Positions 1-7,320 are shown, counted from the first letter of the stretch. The stretch is 8,900 nt of DNA from an uncultured Aeromonadales bacterium (GCA_902796095.1 CADBNP010000283.1:1-8900); one strand, 5' to 3'. The notes: a model not told the origin generated them from the sequence alone. Made by a program: numbers and translations.

Positions 1-302
1 AAAGTTGAGTTTTTGTGAGTTTTCTCTGGTTAGTACAGTAACACAAACTCACAAAGTTATCCTGTTGTTAATTTTCAGACAAAATATTCAGGAGAATAAT
101 CCTTGTTTTTTTTGCATAAAATCTCGAATAAGAAATACTGCAATGTGGTAACATAGAGGATATGTAATACGGGGATTTGTTTCCTGCTTTTCCGGCGTTC
201 ACTCTAAACCCCGTTCAAGTTTTTTACCGGCAGTGTTTTATTGGAGGCTGTGCCGGCTGTTTCTGTTTTTTTCTGACAGGCGGGAACCGGTGCGGTGATT
301 AG
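1..302. other. Non-coding leader upstream of pgsA
   Basis: No convincing gene is visible here. The stretch is AT-rich with several T-runs. It holds an 11-bp inverted repeat (12-22 with 45-55), a weak 4-bp stem (90-93 with 100-103) followed by a T-run at 106-113, and a CCGGCA/TGCCGG inverted repeat (227-232 with 251-256) ahead of another T-run near 266-272. These could be the end of a transcription unit lying to the left, or leader structure of pgsA. No promoter with two good boxes was found. The usual gammaproteobacterial neighbour uvrC is not seen. Confidence 0.5.
12..55. repeat. 11-bp perfect inverted repeat near left edge
   Basis: TTTGTGAGTTT at 12-22 is the exact reverse complement of AAACTCACAAA at 45-55, with 22 nt between. 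The sequence at 4-10 partly repeats the same GAGTTT theme in direct orientation. The arms could be an operator for a regulator or a weak hairpin. No T-run follows directly, so it is not a classic terminator. Confidence 0.5.
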
Positions 303-884
303 ATGCATATTCCGAATATTCTGACCAGCTTTAGAATTATCCTTATTCCTGTATTTGTCATTTTTTATTTTGCTCTTGAAAGTTCGGATCCTACTCATTC
401 CAATATATATGCATGGGCGGTGTTTACTCTTGCCTGTGTAACCGATCTTATTGACGGCTTTCTTGCAAGACGTCTTAATGAGAATACCCGCTTCGGAGCC
501 TTTCTGGATCCGGTTGCAGACAAACTGATAGTCTGCACGGCCCTTGTCCTGATTGTTCAGCATTTCGGTGAGCACCGTGAACTGATCCCGTATCCGGCTC
601 TGATTACAATTCCTGCCGTTATAGTGATTTGCCGTGAAATCATAATATCAGCACTTCGTGAGTGGATGGCGGAAATGGCCAAGCGGGATACTGTAGGAGT
701 CAAATGGATTGGCAAGTGGAAGACCACCTTTCAGATGTTCGCCATTGCAGGACTGATCTGGCGCCAGGCGGAGTGGATGGTATATGCGTCCGCAGCTCTG
801 TTTTATGTAGCCGTGGTTCTGACCATTTTTTCCATGATCCAGTATATTCATATGGCATGGAATGATCTGACCAGGGATATCTGA
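303..884 (+). CDS. pgsA: CDP-diacylglycerol--glycerol-3-phosphate 3-phosphatidyltransferase
   Basis: Makes phosphatidylglycerophosphate from CDP-diacylglycerol and glycerol-3-phosphate, the committed step to phosphatidylglycerol and cardiolipin in the inner membrane. The 193-residue protein opens with the family's MxIPNxLTxxR start and carries the complete CDP-alcohol phosphotransferase signature: Asp48, Asp51-Gly52, Ala55-Arg56, Gly65, Asp69 and Asp73 in exact D-x2-DG-x2-AR-x8-G-x3-D-x3-D spacing. Hydrophobic stretches near residues 10-25, 36-50, 75-87, 98-117, 143-153 and 160-182 fit a polytopic membrane enzyme. An in-frame TAG directly precedes the ATG, so no longer start is possible; the ribosome binding site is weak. 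Length is slightly above the 182 residues of E. coli PgsA. It converges on tusE with a 34-bp gap. Confidence 0.96.
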   Translation: MHIPNILTSFRIILIPVFVIFYFALESSDPTHSNIYAWAVFTLACVTDLIDGFLARRLNENTRFGAFLDPVADKLIVCTALVLIVQHFGEHRELIPYPALITIPAVIVICREIIISALREWMAEMAKRDTVGVKWIGKWKTTFQMFAIAGLIWRQAEWMVYASAALFYVAVVLTIFSMIQYIHMAWNDLTRDI

Positions 885-901
885 GCGGAATTTTTCTTCA
901 G

Positions 902-918
902 CGGCAGAATGACTGCCG
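902..918. repeat. Short hairpin between convergent pgsA and tusE
   Basis: CGGCAG (902-907) and CTGCCG (913-918) form a 6-bp perfect stem with a 5-nt loop, placed between the two convergent stop codons. No T-run follows the stem on either strand; on the plus strand the T-run (around 893-897) precedes it. It may still act as a shared 3'-end structure, but it is not a textbook intrinsic terminator. Confidence 0.45.
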
Positions 919-1236
919 TCAGATGCATTTGACCGGTTTTGGCAGACCGCCTATTTTGCAGATCTGTTTTGCCGGTCCGCCCGGGAACAGCCGGTGCAGA
1001 TAGATGCTGTTTCCCTTCTCTTCTCCGTATTTTTCTTTTACCGCCTTCACCAGCATGCGCATGGCGGGAGTTGTGTTGAATTCCCGGTAGAAATTCTGAA
1101 CAAAGACTATCAGTTCTCTGTGTTCGTCTGTAAGCTCAATGCCTTCCTCTTTGGCAATATTTTCGGCGATATTCCAGTTCCAGTCGGAAAAGTGTTTCAG
1201 ATACCCTTCCTGATCTCTTTCAACGTCTTCAATCAT
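919..1236 (-). CDS. tusE: Sulfur carrier TusE (DsrC/TusE family)
   Basis: TusE accepts persulfide sulfur from the TusBCD complex and hands it to MnmA for 2-thiouridine formation at the wobble base of tRNA Lys, Glu and Gln in the cytoplasm. The 105-residue product carries family hallmarks: QEGYL near the N-terminus, FNTTPAMRMLVKA, GEEKGNS, YLHRLFPGGPAKQ, and the C-terminal PKPVKCI with the penultimate Cys104 that carries the sulfur. TusE is favoured over dissimilatory DsrC because the tail has only this one Cys, the upstream residue of the DsrC pair is absent, and no dsr genes are near. The ATG at 1236 is the only usable start: no ATG, GTG or TTG lies between it and the in-frame stop at 1297-1299, and an AGG lies about 9 nt upstream. 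E. coli TusE has 109 residues. It appears to be a single-gene unit with its own promoter. Confidence 0.95.
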   Translation of the reverse strand: MIEDVERDQEGYLKHFSDWNWNIAENIAKEEGIELTDEHRELIVFVQNFYREFNTTPAMRMLVKAVKEKYGEEKGNSIYLHRLFPGGPAKQICKIGGLPKPVKCI

Positions 1237-1293
1237 TCTCAGCAGCCTCTTAATATCTTGGACGGGAGAACCATCCTGATCTGATCCTTGACT

Positions 1294-1322
1294 ATCTTAT
1301 TTTGAGTTCCGCAGCCTGGCAA
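1294..1322 (-). promoter_or_regulatory. Candidate sigma70 promoter of tusE
   Basis: On the minus strand TTGCCA (1317-1322, 5 of 6 to the -35 consensus) is 17 bp from TAAGAT (1294-1299, 4 of 6 to the -10 consensus). Transcription would start near 1287, giving a leader of about 50 nt before the tusE ATG. Found by eye; no expression evidence. Confidence 0.5.
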
Positions 1323-1487
1323 ATGATTTTTCTGTTCACAGGATTTTTTCGGTGCAGGTCTGAGAACTGACTCCGGTTCCCGAGTCTGATTTCGTATTCA
1401 GCCGGGCAGAACTGAACCGGTCTGCTTGATCCATTTGTTTTTCGGGTTCTTTTTTGCTCATTTGATCCTGCCTTCAGATAAAAGGTG

Positions 1488-1516
1488 TTTACAAATTGCA
1501 GGTTGTCATATATCAT
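1488..1516 (+). promoter_or_regulatory. Sigma70 promoter of tRNA-Ser
   Basis: TTTACA (1488-1493) and TATCAT (1511-1516) are each 5 of 6 to consensus with an ideal 17-bp spacer. The predicted start near 1523 is about 10 nt before the mature tRNA 5' end, a typical layout for a single tRNA gene. The about 165 bp between this and the tusE promoter show nothing else that can be supported. Confidence 0.7.
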
Positions 1517-1532
1517 ACTCACGTTTCTTAGC

Positions 1533-1620
1533 GGATGGATGGCAGAGCGGTTGAATGCACCGGTCTTGAAAACCGGCGAGGAGCAATCCTTCCTGAGTTC
1601 GAATCTCAGTCCAACCGCCA
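1533..1620 (+). tRNA. tRNA-Ser(TGA)
   Basis: A class II tRNA with a long variable arm and encoded CCA. The anticodon stem is CCGGT (1560-1564) with ACCGG (1572-1576), enclosing loop CTTGAAA with anticodon TGA at 1567-1569, which reads UCA and, when modified, other UCN codons. The D arm begins at 1542 (GCA pairing TGC at 1556-1558). The variable arm at 1577-1592 folds as AGGA/TCCT. The T stem is CTGAG (1593-1597) with CTCAG (1605-1609), and the discriminator is G1617. The acceptor stem 1533-1539 with 1610-1616 pairs at six of seven positions; the third pair is A1535 opposite A1614, an unusual mismatch. A T-rich tract follows at 1621-1680 without a hairpin. Confidence 0.96.
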
Positions 1621-1679
1621 CTTTACTTCTCTTTTTCATGTCTTTTTTCTGACGTTTTGTCTTAATGTTTCTCTTTTTT

Positions 1680-4600
1680 CTACCTTGGAAAAAGTTCAAA
1701 CTCGTCATTTTCGATTTCCCTGCAGCCTGTTTTTCTTCTTATGACTTTCTGCAGATCATCGGCATTTTTCTCTCCTTTAAGTCTTATCGCAGTTCCGTTC
1801 GGGTTGCTGTCGGAAAGGTAGCATATGCTGCCGTACCAGGTGGTGAAGTGATCGATAATCATAATATTTTCGTGAACTGAACTGCCTGATATTATTTTAA
1901 TGCCGGCATCCGCAAAACTCTTCAGAAGAGATGTCTGTTTCAAAAGACCTGTAAGCGGTGACTGGGAGGTTACTATGGTGACTTCAACCTTCCGGACTGC
2001 AAGCTCAAGGAGCAGGACGGCTGCGGAGTTTGAAGCATAGCAGCTGATTATCGGACACAGCATGACGACGCTTTTTTTCGCTTTTTTCAGATCCTCATTA
2101 AAACTTTTCTCATAGTCCTCGTCGGTAAAAATGTTTCTGATCTCTGTAAGAGAGGAACTGCTGATATCCGAGCATATGCAGTAGCCTATGCTTTTGTAGG
2201 TGCTTAGACGCCTGTGGTACATTTTTTCCAGAACCGGGATTTCTATATCGACATAATCGTAGATCACCACGTTCTGCTTGCTGCAGTATTCCCTGTGCAG
2301 ACGTCCTGCATACTGTTTTATGTTTCCCTCCCATGAAATCGGAAGACACAGCATGAGTGTGTCAAGACGCGGACAGTTGAAGCCTTCTCCCGCATATTTA
2401 TCCACGGCAACAATAACAAGCGGTTCATTGTCAGGAACCTTTTTTATCTGCTCTTCAAGAGCACTGTTATGTCTGCGACTTCCTCCGCCAACCAGCAGGA
2501 ATGCATTTGTGAGCATCTCCGTCAGAATAGTGTAGAGGTAAACTGCATGCTGTCTTCTTGATGTCAGCAGAATCGGGGTACGGCCGTTTTGGATGCATTC
2601 CTTCACGTCATCGATGATCATCATGTTTCGGATCCTGCTTTCAGCCAGCAGATCATAGAGTTCGTTTATTCTTACGTTCTTCTGGATGCTCAGGGACGAG
2701 AATCTCGGGTAAATAAAGTGAGGGATCTGATGCTGTTTTACCTGCTGGATGGCACTGTACCGGTATCGTACCGGACCGAGCAGCATGAAGAGCCGTCCTT
2801 CCTGACCGTCGCTGCGTTTCGGGGTCGCAGTCAGACCGTACATATATTTGGCCCTGATTTTCGAGACGGTGTCGAACATGGTTGAAGATGCACAGTGGTG
2901 GCATTCATCGATGATTACCATTCCGTAGGCATCCAGATCCATGGAGGGATCTGAACTGCGACAGACAGACTGAATGGTGACAACGTCCACAATACCTGTC
3001 AGATTTCTGCATTTGGAGCTGAACCTGCCGATGCAGTTTTCTCCCGAAGTCTGACAGCTCTTTCCCGTATCGCCGCTTTTACCGGTATTAGCCGGGTCCG
3101 ATGAACGGGTGACAGGGGCAATTTTTAAAAATCTGTTCAGATCTTCAATCCACTGAGACAGTATTTTTTCCGTATGGGTCAGGATCAGCGTGCTTACCTT
3201 TCTTTTCGCTATCAGATATGCTCCCACGACAGTTTTTCCAAAAGCTGTAGCTGCTTCAAGGATCCCGTTGTCATATGACAGCATTTTTTCTGCCGCTTCC
3301 TTCTGAAAACTTCTGAGCTCGCCGGTAAACTCGGCTTTCAGTGCAAGTCCTGAGACCCGTCTGTCATCAATGCTGTACTGAATTTCAGCCTGCCGGAGTT
3401 TTTCCTCGATGAAACCGGTGATGCCTCTCGGCAGACACAGGTAACCGTCCTCGTCATAGCCGCAGAAAACAATTCTGGGAATATTTCTTGTGGAGAAGCC
3501 CTGGTTGAATTTGCGGTAAAATTCCGGGTTGCTGTATGCGGCGGTGCGTCTTAATGCATTCTGCATTCTCGGAGCCATGTTTTCAGTCGGAATGTAAATT
3601 TTGTCTTCAAGTCTGACAGTGAGCGGAGCAGAGATGTCGGAGCGTGAAAACACGGTTTTCTGATCCCACGGCTTTGTTCCTGTCGGTCTGCTGTTTGATT
3701 TGAAGCTGATGTCCCTGCCGGATCCTTCCCGCTGTTCGCCGGCGTTTTCCGTACCGTGATAGAATCCGAAATTCTCGGGCTGATACCATCTTTCGGTAAA
3801 ATTTCTCAGCTCTTCAGGCGTTATTTTCCTTACGGATCTGAGAATTTCCCACTGGTTGTCATAGGGGATCCATCTGTCGTCCAGGAATGCGCTGTTTCCG
3901 TTTTTAAGAGCCTGACCCTGCAGAGGAAGTGCCACCAGGTTGCCGATGCCTCTTTCTCCGGTTGATTTATTTTCGACGGGAAGAGTGTCCTGATTCGGGA
4001 TCATGCGATCGTAGTAGTCGAAGCTTTTCAGATTGAATTCCTGAGCCCCCTTTATCAGCAGGGTGTTGCCGAATCTCCTTGCCTCCTTTGCCGGTACAGG
4101 CTGCTCAAAAAAGATCCAGAAGTGATAACCCTTTCCGGATCGTGATCGTTCCACAAGTACCGGAATATCGGACTGTCTGCAGATGTTTCTGAAGGTAGAT
4201 ATCTCCTCCTTAAGCTCTTTTTCCCGTTTCTGCAGTTCTCTGGCGGGGATTTCTTCTTCATCCGTGTGATTGTCAAAATCAAAGACAAGCAGTTCACATG
4301 TATCATCGGCCTTTAGCGGGTAAATGCCGACTACATCCGTGCAGTCTTCTCTGAAGCCGCGAAGATGGGCAAGAATATGAAAATCCTTCAGCTCGGCTCT
4401 TTTCCGGTACTGGCAGTCTGAGCACTTTACTTCAGAGCCTGTTTTCCTGTGGCAGAAATCCTTCCACAGATTTTCACACTGGGGGTAATATCCGGCTCTG
4501 CCGTTTCTGCCCGGTCTGCTTCTTTTGGCGAACACGTCTGATCGCCCCTTGAAGTAACTGCTGAAAAGATTCAGACAGCCGGCTGTATTCTGATTTAGGC

Positions 4601-5075
4601 AGTTCATAAAATGATGGTAGAGATGAGTCGGCACGACCGGGCTGTTTCCATCCATAACCGCAGTTTTCTGATCCGGTGCGGCAGCTGTGCCGTATGAACT
4701 GCCGGCTCCTGCTGCATTCTGGAGCACATTGCAGTCGACACGGTGATCATCCTGACTTCTTTGCTGTTGCTGAGTTACCGGTTCCTGTGCTGCCGGCGGT
4801 GACGGTGATGATGATGGAGATGGTGAAGCAGAAGGATCGCGGGTATGGTACGGAGCCTGTGTCTCATTCTGAATCATACTGAACAGCAAATCGTCAGAAA
4901 ATACTATTCCGTGTTTCCACAGGAGATTTCTGAGCACGGTGTTTTCCCGGCGCAGAGTTTCAATTTCAGAAAGCAGGTGTGAAATGTCTTGTTTGTTCAT
5001 GCGTAATACGGGATCCGGTGTCCATAAAGTAAGTTGCCGTTCTGAAAGTGAACAGTATCGCATTCCGTTTTGCAT
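1680..5075 (-). CDS. TOTE-type AEP primase / SF2 helicase / PLD-like fusion protein
   Basis: A 1131-residue nucleic-acid enzyme matching proteins annotated as TOTE conflict-system primase/helicase. Domains in order: a short leucine-rich coiled coil (about 30-55); a low-complexity Ser/Pro then Gln linker (about 80-106); a four-Cys probable zinc site (Cys200, 208, 218, 221); an archaeo-eukaryotic primase domain (about 235-430) with VFDFDN (Asp266, Asp268), GKGYHFW (His318) and GIGNLVALPLQG near 376-387; an SF2 helicase with Walker A AFGKT (611-615), DECH box (723-726), LTATP (748-752), YAGEGFN (894-900) and QYAGRLHR (921-928); and a C-terminal PLD-like domain (about 980-1100) whose HxK motif reads HEN (1068-1070), followed by Asp1075 and Gly1082-Ser1083. 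The family is inferred to act in conflict with mobile DNA; the substrate is unknown. The start is uncertain: Met1 (5075), Met5 (5063) and Met26 (5000) all lack a good ribosome binding site, and Met26 begins just before the coiled coil. The gene stands alone, divergent from aspS and convergent with tRNA-Ser. Confidence 0.9.
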   Translation of the reverse strand: MQNGMRYCSLSERQLTLWTPDPVLRMNKQDISHLLSEIETLRRENTVLRNLLWKHGIVFSDDLLFSMIQNETQAPYHTRDPSASPSPSSSPSPPAAQEPVTQQQQRSQDDHRVDCNVLQNAAGAGSSYGTAAAPDQKTAVMDGNSPVVPTHLYHHFMNCLNQNTAGCLNLFSSYFKGRSDVFAKRSRPGRNGRAGYYPQCENLWKDFCHRKTGSEVKCSDCQYRKRAELKDFHILAHLRGFREDCTDVVGIYPLKADDTCELLVFDFDNHTDEEEIPARELQKREKELKEEISTFRNICRQSDIPVLVERSRSGKGYHFWIFFEQPVPAKEARRFGNTLLIKGAQEFNLKSFDYYDRMIPNQDTLPVENKSTGERGIGNLVALPLQGQALKNGNSAFLDDRWIPYDNQWEILRSVRKITPEELRNFTERWYQPENFGFYHGTENAGEQREGSGRDISFKSNSRPTGTKPWDQKTVFSRSDISAPLTVRLEDKIYIPTENMAPRMQNALRRTAAYSNPEFYRKFNQGFSTRNIPRIVFCGYDEDGYLCLPRGITGFIEEKLRQAEIQYSIDDRRVSGLALKAEFTGELRSFQKEAAEKMLSYDNGILEAATAFGKTVVGAYLIAKRKVSTLILTHTEKILSQWIEDLNRFLKIAPVTRSSDPANTGKSGDTGKSCQTSGENCIGRFSSKCRNLTGIVDVVTIQSVCRSSDPSMDLDAYGMVIIDECHHCASSTMFDTVSKIRAKYMYGLTATPKRSDGQEGRLFMLLGPVRYRYSAIQQVKQHQIPHFIYPRFSSLSIQKNVRINELYDLLAESRIRNMMIIDDVKECIQNGRTPILLTSRRQHAVYLYTILTEMLTNAFLLVGGGSRRHNSALEEQIKKVPDNEPLVIVAVDKYAGEGFNCPRLDTLMLCLPISWEGNIKQYAGRLHREYCSKQNVVIYDYVDIEIPVLEKMYHRRLSTYKSIGYCICSDISSSSLTEIRNIFTDEDYEKSFNEDLKKAKKSVVMLCPIISCYASNSAAVLLLELAVRKVEVTIVTSQSPLTGLLKQTSLLKSFADAGIKIISGSSVHENIMIIDHFTTWYGSICYLSDSNPNGTAIRLKGEKNADDLQKVIRRKTGCREIENDEFELFPR

Positions 5076-5437
5076 TGCAATAGCATTGACTGTGTAACTG
5101 CATCAGTGCGTCCTGTCTGAGGACCCTGAACAGTGAAAAAAGACACTCCTAAATTGCTCCTGCAGACCTTTTTGAAATTTGCACCATATCACATAGATTG
5201 ATAAAATATGCATCATAAAAAATTCTATACGGTGGAGAATGCGGGTATTGTCTTTTATTGGTATCAGCTTTCTGTTTTCTGTGTTTTTTAGAAAAAAATT
5301 ATCGGTACAGCCCTGTATTGTGTCGGATATGTTCTGTTTCTGAGTATTCGGCAGGTGACTGATTTCAGTCCGGCGGAAGCTATCAATTTATTATGCTGAA
5401 GCAGATGCAGGTTGTTTTGTTAAACAGGATTTTCTTA
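5076..5437. other. Divergent spacer between the TOTE-type gene and aspS
   Basis: 362 bp without a credible gene. It is AT-rich and holds an aspS promoter candidate at 5179-5207, a small hairpin GTCCT/AGGAC (5110-5124) and a tight palindrome GACTGA-TT-TCAGTC (5357-5370) in the aspS leader. For the minus-strand gene I see no promoter with two good boxes. No tRNA, T-box or other recognisable leader RNA is visible. Confidence 0.5.
5179..5207 (+). promoter_or_regulatory. Candidate extended -10 promoter for aspS
   Basis: TAAAAT (5202-5207, 5 of 6 to consensus) is immediately preceded by TGA, which fits the TGn extended -10 element. A poor -35, TTGCAC (5179-5184, 3 of 6), lies 17 bp upstream. Transcription would begin near 5213, leaving a leader of about 225 nt before the aspS start, which is long for a synthetase gene without an obvious riboswitch. 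Confidence 0.35.
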
Positions 5438-7204
5438 ATGCGTAGTATATATTGCGGGCAGGTCACCAAAGCAAATCTTGGTGAAACTGTTACATTGTGT
5501 GGCTGGGTCAACAAGCGTCGCGACCTGGGCGGTCTCATTTTTATAGATATGAGAGATCGTGAGGGACTGGTACAGGTTGTATTTGATCCTGATCAGAAGG
5601 AGGCTCATCAGAGCGCTACAGAACTTAGAAATGAGTACTGCATTATAGTAAAGGGCGAAGTAAGGGCAAGACCGGAGGATCAGGTTAAAAAGGATCGTCC
5701 GACAGGCGAAATTGAGGTGTACGCAAGTGAGCTCACCATTGTCAACCGTTCCGCTCCTCTGCCTCTGGATCTCAATCAGGCAAATAATTCTGAAGATCTG
5801 AGACTTAAGTTCCGCTATCTGGATCTGCGCCGTCCGGAGATGGTTCAGAAGCTGGTCACAAGAGCAAAAATCACCGGTCTGGTTCGCAGATATCTTGATG
5901 AAAACGGATTCCTTGACATTGAAACTCCGATGCTGGGCAAGCCTACTCCGGAAGGTGCAAGAGACTATCTGGTTCCGAGCCGCGTCCATCACGGAAAGTT
6001 CTATGCTCTGCCGCAGTCACCGCAGCTTTATAAACAGCTTCTGATGATGGCCGGATATGATCGTTATTATCAGATTGTAAAGTGCTTTCGCGATGAGGAT
6101 CTCAGAGCTGATCGCCAGCCTGAATTCACTCAGATTGATATTGAAACATCCTTCATGACTCCTGCATCAATTCAGCAGCTTGTTGAGAAGATGATAAAGC
6201 AGGTCTGGAAGGAGATTATCAATGTTGATCTGCCTGATTTCCCTGTTATGACCTGGGATGAGGCAATGACACGGTTCGGATCTGACAAGCCGGATCTCCG
6301 TATCCCGATGGAAATTGTTGAAATTGCCGATCTGGTGAAGGAATGCGGTTTCAGTGTGTTTAAGGAGCCTGCAAACGCACCGAAGAGCCGTGTTGCCGCC
6401 ATCAGAGTTCCAGGCGGAGCTTCACTTACCCGCAAGCAGATAGATCAGTACGGTGAATATGTGAAGATTTTCGGATCCAGGGGACTTGCCTGGATGAAGG
6501 TTAATGATCCGGCTGCCGGAATTGACGGTGTTCAGTCACCTATAGCAAAATTCCTTGATGCCGATACCGTCAGGGCAATTCTGGATCGTACCGCTGCCGC
6601 TGCCGGCGATATTCTGCTGTTCGGAGCTGGCTCCTTCAAGGTTGTATGTGATTCTCTCGGTGCTCTCAGATTAAAGGTTGCAAAAGATCTTAACCTGTAT
6701 GATAGGGAATGGTGTCCTCTCTGGGTTGTTGACTTCCCTATGTTTGAGGAAAATCCTGAAGCCGGCATAACAGCAATGCATCATCCGTTCACATCTCCAA
6801 AGAACTGCGATGCGGCAATGCTTGAGAAGGATCCTATGTCTGTATACGCCGATGCGTATGATATGGTAATCAACGGTTATGAGGTTGGCGGCGGATCAGT
6901 ACGTATTCACCGTAATGATGTGCAGCAGGCAGTGTTCCGCGTTCTCGGCATCAGCGAACAGGAGCAGCAGGACAAATTCGGCTTTCTTCTTGAAGCTCTC
7001 AAATACGGAACTCCGCCTCATGCCGGTCTTGCCTTCGGTCTCGATCGCCTGACCATGCTCCTTACCGGCACGGATAACATCCGCGATGTTATTGCATTCC
7101 CTAAGACTACTGCTGCAGCATGTCTCATGACAGATGCACCGGCCTACGGCAACGAGGAAGCTCTGAAGGAACTGGCAATCCAGACCACAGACAGGGAAGA
7201 ATAG
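5438..7204 (+). CDS. aspS: Aspartate--tRNA ligase
   Basis: Class II synthetase that charges tRNA-Asp in the cytoplasm. The N-terminal anticodon-binding OB-fold runs to about residue 105. Class II motif 2 is FRDEDLRADRQPEFTQID (217-234), a bacterial GAD-type insertion domain lies at about 285-420, and motif 3 is GLAFGLDRL (530-538), followed by TGTDNIRDVIAFPKT typical of bacterial AspRS. In the RRDLGGL loop Leu30 stands where nondiscriminating enzymes tend to have His, which suggests a tRNA-Asp-specific enzyme. The start was moved from an upstream ATG at 5393 to the ATG at 5438: homologues begin MR-x-IYCGQV, and AGGA at 5426-5429 sits 8 nt before this ATG. That gives 588 residues against 590 in E. 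coli. It precedes yebC by 116 bp with a probable terminator between. Confidence 0.97.
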   Translation: MRSIYCGQVTKANLGETVTLCGWVNKRRDLGGLIFIDMRDREGLVQVVFDPDQKEAHQSATELRNEYCIIVKGEVRARPEDQVKKDRPTGEIEVYASELTIVNRSAPLPLDLNQANNSEDLRLKFRYLDLRRPEMVQKLVTRAKITGLVRRYLDENGFLDIETPMLGKPTPEGARDYLVPSRVHHGKFYALPQSPQLYKQLLMMAGYDRYYQIVKCFRDEDLRADRQPEFTQIDIETSFMTPASIQQLVEKMIKQVWKEIINVDLPDFPVMTWDEAMTRFGSDKPDLRIPMEIVEIADLVKECGFSVFKEPANAPKSRVAAIRVPGGASLTRKQIDQYGEYVKIFGSRGLAWMKVNDPAAGIDGVQSPIAKFLDADTVRAILDRTAAAAGDILLFGAGSFKVVCDSLGALRLKVAKDLNLYDREWCPLWVVDFPMFEENPEAGITAMHHPFTSPKNCDAAMLEKDPMSVYADAYDMVINGYEVGGGSVRIHRNDVQQAVFRVLGISEQEQQDKFGFLLEALKYGTPPHAGLAFGLDRLTMLLTGTDNIRDVIAFPKTTAAACLMTDAPAYGNEEALKELAIQTTDREE

Positions 7205-7222
7205 TTTTCAGTTTTGTGACGG

Positions 7223-7279
7223 AGCAGGTGTCATTTTCATTTCCGGTAACACTGCCGGGCAGTGCAGAGCCTGCTTTTT
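7223..7279 (+). terminator. Probable intrinsic terminator after aspS
   Basis: An outer stem AGCAGG (7223-7228) with CCTGCT (7270-7275) encloses a tight hairpin CACTGC-CGG-GCAGTG (7250-7264), and five T residues follow at 7275-7279. The outer loop is long, so termination may be partial, leaving yebC either read through or driven by an unseen promoter. Confidence 0.5.
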
Positions 7280-7320
7280 GTCCGAAGGTTTATTAATTTT
7301 TGAATTTTTAGGAGTTTTAT

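Noticed and set aside
902..918. Bidirectional terminator between pgsA and tusE
   Set aside because: The stem is real, but neither strand has a T-run directly after it, so it is listed as a hairpin only.
994..1284. Plus-strand open frame opposite tusE
   Set aside because: It is a shadow of tusE, which has clear conserved motifs on the other strand.
1292..1708. 138-codon minus-strand open frame
   Set aside because: It runs antisense through the tRNA-Ser gene, overlaps the end of the large gene, and its product shows no family resemblance.
4798..4840. Tandem repeat or CRISPR-like array in the GATGGTGA-rich stretch
   Set aside because: It is the coding sequence of the Ser/Pro linker, with no regular repeat-spacer structure; no CRISPR array is seen anywhere in the window.
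5181..5197. CRP-like half site (TATCACA)
   Set aside because: Only one half matches; the second TGTGA/TCACA half is missing at the right spacing.
5393..5437. Upstream start for aspS adding 15 residues
   Set aside because: Homologues begin at MR-x-IYCGQV; the ATG at 5438 has AGGA at a good distance, and the extra residues match nothing in the family.
5435..5992. 185-codon minus-strand open frame opposite aspS
   Set aside because: It is antisense to a highly conserved synthetase region, with no recognisable protein.
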